From Desulfobacteraceae bacterium (GTDB lineage Bacteria > Desulfobacterota > Desulfobacteria > Desulfobacterales > SURF-15): a stretch of DNA of 43,931 bases. The stretch lies in the NCBI GenBank assembly GCA_003599475.1, contig QZKK01000157.1, forward strand, positions 1-43,931. The letters are read 5' to 3'. Under the pieces are notes generated by a model, which saw only the letters and a list, made by a program, of their open reading frames with translations, was not told the DNA's origin and did not search any database. Position numbers and translations under genes: made by a program. Shown here piece after piece: positions 23,007 through 31,132 of this stretch. Positions within the stretch are counted from its first letter, which is position 1, and each line of letters starts with the position of its first letter.

Positions 23007-23897
23007 TTAACGAATTGTCTCACACGATCCTAGGCTCTTCGGAATCCCTTTACCTTGGCGCATGAGTTCCAGCCGAAGCTTCCAGTTGGGCATCAGAGGA
23101 ATCAAATCCAGGGTTTCGTCAGCGCGTCCGATAGGGGCGCAGTGGGTCACGACGTGGGCTCCGTCCCAGTAATGGAGATGCATGCCCGGCGGTTCGGAGG
23201 CAATCATCACCTTACCCTCCGGTAAAAGGTCCAGCATGACGGCATAACAAGTACTGGGCGCTACGCCTACGGGTACACCGCCCAAGCTGGCTTGGACCGT
23301 ACGGTGGATATGGCCGCAATGAATACCCAATACCTGTGGGTGTTGGCGGATGATTTGGGCCAGGTCCACCGCGCCTGACAGGAGTCCTAAACTGTCCATC
23401 CAATCGATACCGACTCTTATTGGCGGATGGTGCATGAAAATCATCGTCGGTTTCCCGGGTGCCTCCGCCAGCCGCTCTTCCAGCCAGGTTAACCTGACCG
23501 GGCATAAGCCCCCGTGATGATGGTCGGCCACGGTGGTGTCAAGGGCGATGATCCGGAGAGGAAAGTCCTCCACCACGTACTGGCAAAACGTCTCGTTTCG
23601 AGGCATGTACGGTAATCTTCCGAACCCTTGCCGAAGGGCATCACGCTCGTCATGATTGCCCGGCAGCAAAAACCATGGAACATGAAGGGGCTTAAGGAGA
23701 CCGGCAAGCGTTTCGTACTCAACGGGCTCGCCTCGGTCTGCGAGATCACCGGTGATGATTACCACATCGGCAGCCGGAGAGGAAAAGCTGTTAATCTCCC
23801 GTATAGCCGCGGCCATGCCTTCGTTATTGTCCACGCCCGCAGTTTTTCCGGACCCCGGCTTGCGAATATGCAAATCCGAAATCTGAGCAATAAGCAT
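23007..23897 (-). CDS. GpdQ-like metallophosphodiesterase
   Basis: Calcineurin-fold dinuclear phosphodiesterase of 296 residues. All ligand motifs are visible: ISDLHI (D-x-H, about 7-12), VIITGDLADRG (GD, about 47-57), LLPGNHDERD (GNHD, about 77-86), MIFMHHPPI (about 151-159) and GIHCGHIHRT (GHxH, about 192-201). Overall similarity is closest to GpdQ and CpdA/Icc-type enzymes, which hydrolyse glycerophosphodiesters, other phosphodiesters or cyclic nucleotides. No signal peptide, so it acts in the cytoplasm, after uptake. It lies between the importer genes and the corrinoid gene block in the same direction (93 and 101 base gaps), suggesting it processes the imported compound or releases a methylated part. 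The actual substrate is unknown. Confidence 0.85.
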   Translation of the reverse strand: MLIAQISDLHIRKPGSGKTAGVDNNEGMAAAIREINSFSSPAADVVIITGDLADRGEPVEYETLAGLLKPLHVPWFLLPGNHDERDALRQGFGRLPYMPRNETFCQYVVEDFPLRIIALDTTVADHHHGGLCPVRLTWLEERLAEAPGKPTMIFMHHPPIRVGIDWMDSLGLLSGAVDLAQIIRQHPQVLGIHCGHIHRTVQASLGGVPVGVAPSTCYAVMLDLLPEGKVMIASEPPGMHLHYWDGAHVVTHCAPIGRADETLDLIPLMPNWKLRLELMRQGKGIPKSLGSCETIR

Positions 23898-23990
23898 TTT
23901 TGCCTCCTGAATTTAAATATCAAACCCTCTGCAGCCGAGCGATCGGCTGTTGTCCTTAACTCTCAATGTGGATGATCATGAAGCCTTGCC

Positions 23991-24866
23991 TCAAGAATCT
24001 CGCAGGATCGGATCGAGCTTGTCTCGCACCCAGTCGCCAAGCAGGCTGAAAGCAAGTGTCGACACAAAAATGACGAATGCGGGAAAGGCGGCGATCCACC
24101 ATGCGGTAAACAGATATTGTCGTCCGAAACCTACCATGCTGCCGAGGCTGGTATTGGGCGGCTGCACGCCGAGCCCCAGAAAACTCAGCGAGGTCTCGAC
24201 CATGATGATCTCCGGGAAATTAACCGTCATGTTGACGATTAGAGTGCTGGCTACATTAGGCAAAATATGCCGCAGATAAATGCGCCAGGTCGTCGCACCC
24301 AGCGTGGTCATTGCGACGGCGTATCCCTGGGCTGTAGCCGACAAAGCTAGGCTTCTCGCAAGACGGGCGTACCGTTCCCATCCATAAATCCCCATGACAA
24401 CAATAAATAAAGCCATGTTATTGTCAAAAAAAGCCAAAACCGCCAAGGCCAGGATCAGAAATGGCAGTGCCGATTGGAAATCGATCATTAACAGGATGAC
24501 TTCGCCGACCCATCCCCTATGGTGGGCAGCCATGAAGCCGATCACTGACCCGAGGACAGCGCTCATCATCGTTCCCAAGGCAGCGATCAATAGGCTCATG
24601 CGAATGGAAAAGATCAGCCTGCTCAGAATATCTCGGCCCAGATTGTCTGTCCCCAGCCAATGGCCAGGGTGTGATTCCGACATCCAGATCGGAGGTGCCA
24701 GCCGGGCTCGGAGGTCTATGGATTCGTAGTCGTAAGGCGCTATGAAATCAGCGCCGAAGGCGGTGAAATACATCAGGAACGCCCATACCGCTGCAACACA
24801 GATACTGGTTGGCGGCAGTCGCCGGCGCAATCGTTTCAACGATCCATTTGAAGCCATAGTAGCCAA
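23991..24866 (-). CDS. ABC importer permease (DppC/OppC type)
   Basis: A 291-residue inner-membrane permease. The N-terminal 'DFIAPYDYESIDLRARLAPP' and 'GHWLGTDNLGRDILSRLIFS' segments are diagnostic for the C-type permease of peptide/nickel importers. About five to six hydrophobic segments are visible, and the EAA loop that docks onto the ATPases appears around 'ARSLALSATAQGYAVAMTTL' and 'RIYLRHILPNVASTLIVN'. Ends 'LGDWVRDKLDPIL', typical. It begins 12 bases after the B-type permease gene. Confidence 0.9.
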   Translation of the reverse strand: MATMASNGSLKRLRRRLPPTSICVAAVWAFLMYFTAFGADFIAPYDYESIDLRARLAPPIWMSESHPGHWLGTDNLGRDILSRLIFSIRMSLLIAALGTMMSAVLGSVIGFMAAHHRGWVGEVILLMIDFQSALPFLILALAVLAFFDNNMALFIVVMGIYGWERYARLARSLALSATAQGYAVAMTTLGATTWRIYLRHILPNVASTLIVNMTVNFPEIIMVETSLSFLGLGVQPPNTSLGSMVGFGRQYLFTAWWIAAFPAFVIFVSTLAFSLLGDWVRDKLDPILRDS

Positions 24867-24878
24867 GGTTGATTCTTC

Positions 24879-25814
24879 CTATTTTTTGTCATTCCTGGTG
24901 CGAATCCGGGGATCCAGCCACCCATATGACAAATCCACAAGCAGATTAGCCGTTACAAGAGTGAAACCAATGAGCATGACAATCGCCTGAACGACCGCCA
25001 TGTCCCGGTTTTCCACCGAAGTCACCAGCAGCCGGCCAAGGCCTGGCCATGCGAAGACGTTTTCCGTGATTGTGGCGGCGGCGATATTGCGTCCCAAATA
25101 CCACCCGGAAACGGTGACAATGGGAATCAGGGCGTTTGGAAATGCATGCCGCCTGACGGCGAGGGCCCATCGCAGTCCCTTTGCCTGAGCCGTTCGCATG
25201 TATTCCGCTCCAAGCGTTTCGACCATGGCCGACCGGGTGAACCTCGCGAAAATCGCCGCATCGCCCGTTGCCATGGTCAACACAGGAAGGATATAGTGAG
25301 CCGGGCTCTCGCTACCCCCTGCCGGCAGTATTTTCCAGAAAACAGCGAAAAGCATGATGAGCAACACACCGATGACGAAGTTGGGTACGCTGAAGCTAGC
25401 TACCGACACCGTCATTATCATCCGGTCGATTCCGCTATTGTGCCGCAGCGAGGCATAAACACCAAGCGGAATGCCGATCAGGAAGGTGAACAGGGAAGTC
25501 AAGCCCATGAGCCAGAGAGTCTTTGGCAAGCGATCAAGAATAACGCTGAGCGCATCCTGGCCACCGGACATCAGCGAAGGTCCGAAATCACCCTTTGTGA
25601 TGTTTGCAAGATAGATGAGGTATTGCCTCCAGATCGGTAAATCGAGTCCCCATCGTTTTCGGAACAATTCGTAGGCATCATTGGAAACGTCTGTCCCCAA
25701 CATGCTCACCGCCGGGTCTCCCGAAAGTCTTAGAACAACAAAGACAAACGTGACCAGAACCAGAATCGTAAGAAATGCCCGAAACAACTTTCTCAAAATG
25801 AATAGAATTTTCAT
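24879..25814 (-). CDS. ABC importer permease (DppB/OppB type)
   Basis: A 311-residue B-type permease that pairs with the downstream C-type. The start 'ILRKLFRAFLTILVLVTFVF' is the first membrane helix, followed by the large periplasmic loop with 'GLDLPIWRQYLIYLANITKG', then 'FLIGIPLGVYASLRHNSGID'. The EAA loop is seen in 'ETLGAEYMRTAQAKGLRWAL' and 'RHAFPNALIPIVTVSG'. The final 'DLSYGWLDPRIR' is the conserved B-type C-terminus. It begins eight bases after the ATPase stop. Confidence 0.9.
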   Translation of the reverse strand: MKILFILRKLFRAFLTILVLVTFVFVVLRLSGDPAVSMLGTDVSNDAYELFRKRWGLDLPIWRQYLIYLANITKGDFGPSLMSGGQDALSVILDRLPKTLWLMGLTSLFTFLIGIPLGVYASLRHNSGIDRMIMTVSVASFSVPNFVIGVLLIMLFAVFWKILPAGGSESPAHYILPVLTMATGDAAIFARFTRSAMVETLGAEYMRTAQAKGLRWALAVRRHAFPNALIPIVTVSGWYLGRNIAAATITENVFAWPGLGRLLVTSVENRDMAVVQAIVMLIGFTLVTANLLVDLSYGWLDPRIRTRNDKK

Positions 25815-25822
25815 GACTCAAG

Positions 25823-26794
25823 TTACCCGTCAACCAGATGACACGCCACCTGGATGCCATCGTTGACCGTTTTAAGCTCCGGCATATGTTTTGCGCATCG
25901 GGATTCTACAAAAGGGCACCGAGGATGGAAGGAGCAACCCGGAGGTGGATGGAGCAGGCTTGGCGGCTCCCCTTCGAGATATTGCCGCGGCCGAATCAGG
26001 TTAGGATCAGGAATGGGGACAGCCGATATCAGGGCTTTTGTATAAGGATGCCTCGGCCTGGGGAACAACTCCATGCATTCGGCCAATTCCACAATCCGCC
26101 CCAGATACATCACGGCAACACGTTGACACAGATTCCGCACAACACTTAGATCATGGCTGATAAACAACATCGTGAGTCCGAATTCTTTCTGCACCTGCCG
26201 CAGCAGATTGATCACCTGGGCCTGAATAGAGACATCCAGGGATGAAACAGGTTCGTCACAGATCAGCAGCTTCGGGTTCAGGATCAGGGCCCGAGCCAGA
26301 ACGATCCGCTGCCGCTGCCCCCCTGAAAGTTGGTGGGGATACCTATCATGCTGGATAGCTTGGAAACCAATCTGCTCAAGCAAGTTGATCGCCTTTTCCC
26401 GCCGTTCCCCGGGCTTCCCGATCCGGTGAATTATCAGAGGCTCGACCACTTGTTTGAGCGCGGGCATTCGGGGGTCGAGACTGCCGAGCGGATCCTGGAA
26501 CACGTACTGGACTTTTTTGCGAAGTTCGCGCCATCCCTTTGGGCCAAGAGTGGCCGGATCTTTCCCATTGAATCTTATCTTTCCGCTTGAAGGCTTGTAG
26601 ATGCCGATCAGCACCTTGGCCATTGTGGATTTGCCGCAACCGCTTTCCCCGACCAGCCCCAAAGTCTCACCCGCTTTGATGTGGAAGGTCAAGTCATTGA
26701 CAGCATGGAGAAACTTTCGTTGGCCGAAGGGAGTCAGGCGGCCCAGATCGAAACGAAATGAAAGATGTTCGACCTCAACAAAGGCAGGCATCAC
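25823..26794 (-). CDS. ABC importer ATPase (DppF/OppF type)
   Basis: The 323-residue cytoplasmic ATPase has Walker A GESGCGKSTMAKV (about 45-57), the ABC signature LSGGQRQRIVLARALIL, Walker B LLICDEPVSSLDV and the H-loop 'MLFISHDLSVVRNL'. The C-terminal oligopeptide-transporter extension reads 'PPGCSFHPRCPFVESRCAKH'; these cysteines can form a [4Fe-4S] or disulfide site in some homologues. It follows the partner ATPase gene by nine bases. With that partner it forms the usual heterodimer of peptide-type importers. Confidence 0.9.
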   Translation of the reverse strand: MMPAFVEVEHLSFRFDLGRLTPFGQRKFLHAVNDLTFHIKAGETLGLVGESGCGKSTMAKVLIGIYKPSSGKIRFNGKDPATLGPKGWRELRKKVQYVFQDPLGSLDPRMPALKQVVEPLIIHRIGKPGERREKAINLLEQIGFQAIQHDRYPHQLSGGQRQRIVLARALILNPKLLICDEPVSSLDVSIQAQVINLLRQVQKEFGLTMLFISHDLSVVRNLCQRVAVMYLGRIVELAECMELFPRPRHPYTKALISAVPIPDPNLIRPRQYLEGEPPSLLHPPPGCSFHPRCPFVESRCAKHMPELKTVNDGIQVACHLVDG

Positions 26795-26803
26795 TCCCTT
26801 TCT

Positions 26804-27775
26804 TCACCTCGCCATATTCAGCGAATTGATACAGGCCACTTGCCGGTTATCTCCTGACAGTGAAGGTACGATTCGCAAACAGGCTTCTGTTACCCTTGAA
26901 CAACGGGGTGCAAATGCGCAGCCGGGTGGAAGTTCGTACGGCGTCGGAACTTGGCCTTGAATCGGGATCAGGTCTTCAGGCATTCGGTCAATCCGTGGCA
27001 GCGCAGTGAGAAGCCCACAGGTGTAAGGATGCCGCGGAAACGAAAAGACCTCTCGCACCGGACCGCTCTCCACGATCCGGCCGCAGTACATAACGAAGAC
27101 TCTGTCACAGGTCTCTGCGACTACCCCCAGGTCGTGAGTGATGATAACCACAGACATGCCACGCTCTTGACGCAGGTCGACAAGCAGCCTTAGGATCTGA
27201 GCCTGCACGGTTACATCGAGGGCAGTAGTAGGTTCATCGGCAATCAGCAGGCGAGGGTCATTCGCCAGCATCATGGCGATCACGACACGCTGATTCAAAC
27301 CACCGGACAGTTCGTGCGGGTAGTCCTTGAGACGAATCGCCGGATCCGGGATGCCCACCTGCTGTAAAAGCCTGGCTGCACGCTTTTGCAGTGTTGAGTG
27401 GTCTGCGGGTCGGTTTTCGTTGAGCTTGAGCGCCTCGATGATTTGGTATCCCACAGTGCGCACTGGATTGAGCGCCGACATTGGATCCTGGAAAATCATG
27501 CCGATCTCCCGCCCCCGGATACCGGTGCACTCCTCCTCGCTTATGTTTAGAACTTCCTTGCCTCTATAGCGAATTGAACCCTCGGCCCTCAGATTGCGGT
27601 GAAGCAGTCCGATTACTGACAGACAGGTCAAGCTTTTCCCGGAGCCGCTTTCGCCGACAAGACCGACGATTTCGCGATCGTGGACGCAAAAATCCACACC
27701 ATGCACGATTCGCAGCGATTGATACTTAGCGCTGAAGGTAATCGTGAGGTTGTGTATATCTAAAAGTGGTTCCAC
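26804..27775 (-). CDS. ABC importer ATPase (DppD/OppD type), GTG start
   Basis: The D-type ATPase has Walker A GLVGESGSGKSLTCLSVIGL, signature LSGGLNQRVVIAMMLANDPR (LSGGLNQR instead of the common LSGGMRQR), Walker B LLIADEPTTALDV and a C-terminal 'PPGCAFAPRCSRVTEACLR' cysteine motif. The open frame reaches 27877, but the first 34 codons read through the hairpin at 27837-27871. Homology starts at VEPLLDIHNLTITF, so I place the start at the GTG at 27775, giving 323 residues, equal to the partner. Downstream of the binding-protein gene. Confidence 0.85.
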   Translation of the reverse strand: MEPLLDIHNLTITFSAKYQSLRIVHGVDFCVHDREIVGLVGESGSGKSLTCLSVIGLLHRNLRAEGSIRYRGKEVLNISEEECTGIRGREIGMIFQDPMSALNPVRTVGYQIIEALKLNENRPADHSTLQKRAARLLQQVGIPDPAIRLKDYPHELSGGLNQRVVIAMMLANDPRLLIADEPTTALDVTVQAQILRLLVDLRQERGMSVVIITHDLGVVAETCDRVFVMYCGRIVESGPVREVFSFPRHPYTCGLLTALPRIDRMPEDLIPIQGQVPTPYELPPGCAFAPRCSRVTEACLRIVPSLSGDNRQVACINSLNMAR

Positions 27776-27836
27776 GATTTTCCGCTCGGTATGTGACGTT
27801 AAGAAAATTTCGATGAGTAACCAAATTTTTGTCACA

Positions 27837-27871
27837 GGCGGCGTGGCTCCTGAAAAGGATGTCACGCCGCC
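27837..27871 (-). terminator. intercistronic hairpin between binding-protein and ATPase genes
   Basis: GGCGGCGTG (27837-27845) pairs with CACGCCGCC (27863-27871), nine bases, with an inner TCCT/AGGA stem and a GAAA loop. No T-run follows on the minus strand, so it is probably a stability or partial-termination element that raises binding-protein output over the membrane genes. Confidence 0.6.
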
Positions 27872-27878
27872 CGGCAAT

Positions 27879-29426
27879 TCACTTTACCGAAATGGCGCCG
27901 GCTCGAAAGTCCATAAAGTTGTTTCCCGAATCCTTCCAGATCACATTTTTGCGTTTGCCGTAGAACATCGGCAGGTAATGCAGGTATGTGCCCGGAGGGT
28001 CGGTCCGCTCGTAGACTTCCAGCATAGCCAGGAAGGATTTCATTCGAGCTTCTTTATCGGTGGAGAAAATCCCCTTGGCGGCCTCGTTCATCTCGGGTGA
28101 AACGTAGGTTTTCAATGTGTTCTGCTTCGGTCCCTCCGGCCCCCAGATACGGTATATCTGACCCAAGGGATCCCCGTAGTAGACGGTAGACGACCAGTTG
28201 AAGATCCCCCGAGTGCCATCCGAGGCATCGTAAATCTGATCCCAGTTTTCCTTGAGGACGAGTGTCACGTTGAGGCCGACTGCTTTCCACATTTGCTGTA
28301 GCACCTGAGCGGTTTCGGCTTCCATAGCGTAATACCCGGTCTGGTAGCGGTAGGTGATCTGCTCGCCTTTGTACCCTGCTTCTTTCAAAAGCTTCTTGGC
28401 AAGCTCGGGGTTGTATCCGATCGGTTCGAAGCTCCTGGCGTACATGTTTCCGAAGGAGGGATGCTGCATCCCTTGTGGGACCGCCGTCTTGCCAGCGAAC
28501 AGTGAGTCCACGATAAGTTGGCGGTCGATAGCCAATGATAAAGCCCGTCGAATACGAGAGTCGGCCAAAACTTTGTTGTTCTCATCGTATACGATGATCC
28601 GGTTGTTGGGTATCGGACCACCGACGATTTCACAGTTTTTGTCTTTTTCGACAGTTTTGAACTGATCAGGATTAATCTCAGTGATTATATCGTAGTCACC
28701 TGCCAGAAGGCCGGCGATACGGCCCGATATTTCAGGAACGACTTTGAAGGTCAGAGTTTTCAGAGGGGCTTTCTGCCCCCAGTAGCCGTCAAAAGCTTCG
28801 AAGCGCTGCACTTCGAGGGGCTTGCTTTCGACAACCTTGTAAGGGCCGGTGCCCACAACCGAAAGCCCCCACTGCTCCCAGCTTTTCGCTTGCTTGAAGG
28901 CGTCGGCGCAGGGCACTTGCCCGGTAAAACCGGAAAGCCGATTCAAGATCACGGGGTCCGGCACCGTCGTCACAAAACGCACGGTATGGCTGTCGATGGC
29001 CTTAACCTCCTTAAGCGTGGACCAAAAGATAGAGCCGACCCCGTGGCCGGGTGCATCTTTGCCCATCAATCGAGCGGGGCCGAACATGTACTCGATGTCA
29101 GAAGCATCGAAATCTTCGCCGTTATGGCATTTCACGTTCTTGCGTATCTTGAGCTCCACCGTCACATCATCAATCTTGCGCCATTCGGTAGCGAGGCATG
29201 GTTCGAATCCGCCAGTGGCGGTGTTATATCGAATCAGTGTTTCGAGAAAATCGTCCGATACCCGCTCGTTTACGTTGCCATTGAACCCCATTGGATCGAG
29301 ATGTTTGGTAACTTGTTGAACACCTAAAGTAATGCTTTTCCGATCGTCTGCCTGGGCAGCGGTTGCACACACGACTGTAAAAACCACCGCGACAATCACC
29401 AGTGTAATTTTGCTGGAAGGCATCAT
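27879..29426 (-). CDS. periplasmic substrate-binding protein, family 5 (peptide/nickel type)
   Basis: A 515-residue exported protein with a signal peptide cut after about residue 26 (TVVCATAAQA). It contains the SBP_bac_5 features: 'NVNERVSDDFLETLIRYNTA' and 'LKIRKNVKCHNGEDFDASDI' early in the chain, 'VGTGPYKVVESKPLEVQRFE' in the middle, and 'ADSRIRRALSLAIDRQLIVD' followed by 'AGYKGEQITYRYQ' later. The family binds peptides, nickel chelates, opines, bile acids or other small solutes, so the ligand is not predictable. A GGAGG sequence precedes the ATG by about five bases. It is the first gene of the transporter block, and the upstream gap holds direct repeats suited to an AraC-type activator. 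Confidence 0.9.
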   Translation of the reverse strand: MMPSSKITLVIVAVVFTVVCATAAQADDRKSITLGVQQVTKHLDPMGFNGNVNERVSDDFLETLIRYNTATGGFEPCLATEWRKIDDVTVELKIRKNVKCHNGEDFDASDIEYMFGPARLMGKDAPGHGVGSIFWSTLKEVKAIDSHTVRFVTTVPDPVILNRLSGFTGQVPCADAFKQAKSWEQWGLSVVGTGPYKVVESKPLEVQRFEAFDGYWGQKAPLKTLTFKVVPEISGRIAGLLAGDYDIITEINPDQFKTVEKDKNCEIVGGPIPNNRIIVYDENNKVLADSRIRRALSLAIDRQLIVDSLFAGKTAVPQGMQHPSFGNMYARSFEPIGYNPELAKKLLKEAGYKGEQITYRYQTGYYAMEAETAQVLQQMWKAVGLNVTLVLKENWDQIYDASDGTRGIFNWSSTVYYGDPLGQIYRIWGPEGPKQNTLKTYVSPEMNEAAKGIFSTDKEARMKSFLAMLEVYERTDPPGTYLHYLPMFYGKRKNVIWKDSGNNFMDFRAGAISVK

Positions 29427-29659
29427 GATTTCCTCCGTCTTTTAAATTATTTCGCCCAAACACACTCCGCTACAATGAACTTTCTCCCTCGTTGATGTTC
29501 GTCCAGTCCACTGCCAAATCCTCCGATGGCACCTCTGGGGCACTCCGGCTCAAAAGGCCCTTGACCTTCTTCGAATCCCGGAGCTCGCAAGCGTGAGCCT
29601 CCCTTCGTGGAATCAATTGATAAGATTACCGATTTCTCCCTCCTTTCGCGTCTTTATCT

Positions 29660-29716
29660 TTTATATTCCAATTTGTGTCTGTGGCGATCTTGCGAAGAAT
29701 ATGGCTAATTTGCGAA
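29660..29716 (-). promoter_or_regulatory. direct-repeat activator site and promoter of the importer operon
   Basis: The 404-base gap 29427-29830 has no gene. On the plus strand TTGCGAA occurs at 29690-29696 and again at 29710-29716, exactly 20 bases apart, the layout of AraC-family operators. Read on the minus strand, a possible -10 box TATAAA lies at 29665-29660, so its weak -35 position (29688-29683) directly abuts the nearer repeat, as in class II activation. The leader to the binding-protein start would be about 225 bases. Confidence 0.45.
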
Positions 29717-29830
29717 AAACTGATCTATGGAATCAAAATATGGGCACGGATATGTGTGAATGGCGCTGTAAGAGCTTGATGGAGCTTCAGCAGAAGATAC
29801 AATACGGGATTTCTCCCCGGGAGATTTTTC

Positions 29831-31132
29831 CTATTTAGGGCATCCCCTTTTCCGGTATCCGGATGGCTGAACGCCTTCATTTTTCTTGAAGATCTTGGCA
29901 AAATGACTCGGATCCTGGTACCCCACTTCCAAACAAATATCCATCATGCTCATGTTTGTCTGCTGTAGAAGACTTTTTGCAATGGATATTCGGACGGAGG
30001 CGAGGTATTCTCGAAAGGAGATCCCCATTTCTTTAGTGAACAGGTGGCTCAGATAATAAGGATTCATGCCCACCGCATCGGCCAGATCTTTCAACGAGAT
30101 TTCTTGATTATAATTTTTCCAGATATACTCCTTGGCTTTCATAAAGACTGTGGTATGACGAATATTCCGGTTCTGGTAGATACATTCGAAGAGCTGATCG
30201 AAGGCTTTCATCAAAAAATAATAAAGACTCTCTTGGCTGTCATCCTTTGACAGGTTCTGCACACATTGATATTTGAACCCAAAGATCTCCTCCAGGTTTG
30301 CTCCCGCCTCCACTGCAGCCCTGGTGATGACAAAAACGATCTCCAGAGCTCTAGCCTTCAAGATACCGATGTGCTCATGGCTGCGGAAGAGGGAGGATCC
30401 CAATATTTCATCCAGGAGAGCCTTGGCCTTCTTCCGGTTACCGATTTTGATCATATTGATCAGCTCATTTTCTTGATAGAAATTCCCCCTTCGATTCGTG
30501 GGCGAGGCAATAGGTTTGTTGCCGTCCGTCTGCAAAGCCTTTGACAGAAAAATCTCTTCTGCAAGGAGCGATTGCTGGCGCGAGATCTCAAGCTGCTGGT
30601 GTCGGGTCAGAATGTCAATTTTAGAGAAATAACTGGAAATCAGAAATAGGAGATCCGCCGCGGCCTGGACCCTTCGTTCTGAACAAACAGGGATGTTCTT
30701 AAGGAATTTCCGAAGGGCGGCTTTGTCCGGTGAAAGGTCTTTGATCCTGGACAGGATGTGCTGCTCAGCATAAGCGTCCGGTTGGCGAAGCAGAATCGGG
30801 CCGCAGACAAATGCAGCCGCATTATTCTTACTATCCCTTAGAGTGGCGGTAAACCCGATAACACCGGCATGGCATTGAAAGATGTACGGCTCTCCTGTCT
30901 TCATCGATATTTGAATGGCCCGGTTGATATCTTTCAAACAGCTCATTCTGCCTTGGCTGCTGGTTCGGATGGTATAGCAGAAGGGGTGGTAGTGTCCTTC
31001 GATAGAACGAATCCCTTCCTCATCTTCGATCGGGAAAAGATGGGCTTCGAATTGAATCAATTCCCGATATGAATCAAGGATTCTTGAGAAGAGATTTTTT
31101 GCCAAAATTTCGGAAGGACCTTCCCTTCGCAT
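29831..31132 (-). CDS. PocR-domain AraC-family transcriptional regulator
   Basis: A 433-residue regulator. Residues about 10-175 form a PocR-type ligand-binding domain (FEAHLFPIEDEEGIRS, FCYTIRTSSQGRMSCLKD, KTGEPYIFQCHAGVIGFTAT, AAFVCGPILL), including the Cys/His residues typical of PocR sensors. A helical linker follows, and residues about 330-433 form the AraC double helix-turn-helix (YNQEISLKDLADAVGMNPYY, 'MSMMDICLEVGYQDPSHFAK'). PocR domains are frequent in anaerobes next to corrinoid or diol metabolism genes. The ATG at 31132 has GAGGGG directly upstream, so the 59-base overlap with the corrinoid protein gene is likely real. It probably controls the downstream importer and methyltransferase genes. 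Confidence 0.85.
   Translation of the reverse strand: MRREGPSEILAKNLFSRILDSYRELIQFEAHLFPIEDEEGIRSIEGHYHPFCYTIRTSSQGRMSCLKDINRAIQISMKTGEPYIFQCHAGVIGFTATLRDSKNNAAAFVCGPILLRQPDAYAEQHILSRIKDLSPDKAALRKFLKNIPVCSERRVQAAADLLFLISSYFSKIDILTRHQQLEISRQQSLLAEEIFLSKALQTDGNKPIASPTNRRGNFYQENELINMIKIGNRKKAKALLDEILGSSLFRSHEHIGILKARALEIVFVITRAAVEAGANLEEIFGFKYQCVQNLSKDDSQESLYYFLMKAFDQLFECIYQNRNIRHTTVFMKAKEYIWKNYNQEISLKDLADAVGMNPYYLSHLFTKEMGISFREYLASVRISIAKSLLQQTNMSMMDICLEVGYQDPSHFAKIFKKNEGVQPSGYRKRGCPK

Noticed and set aside
29527..29542. TGGCAC-like sigma-54 promoter upstream of the binding-protein gene
   Set aside because: It points away from the gene and the -12 element (GGGCA) does not fit TTGC.
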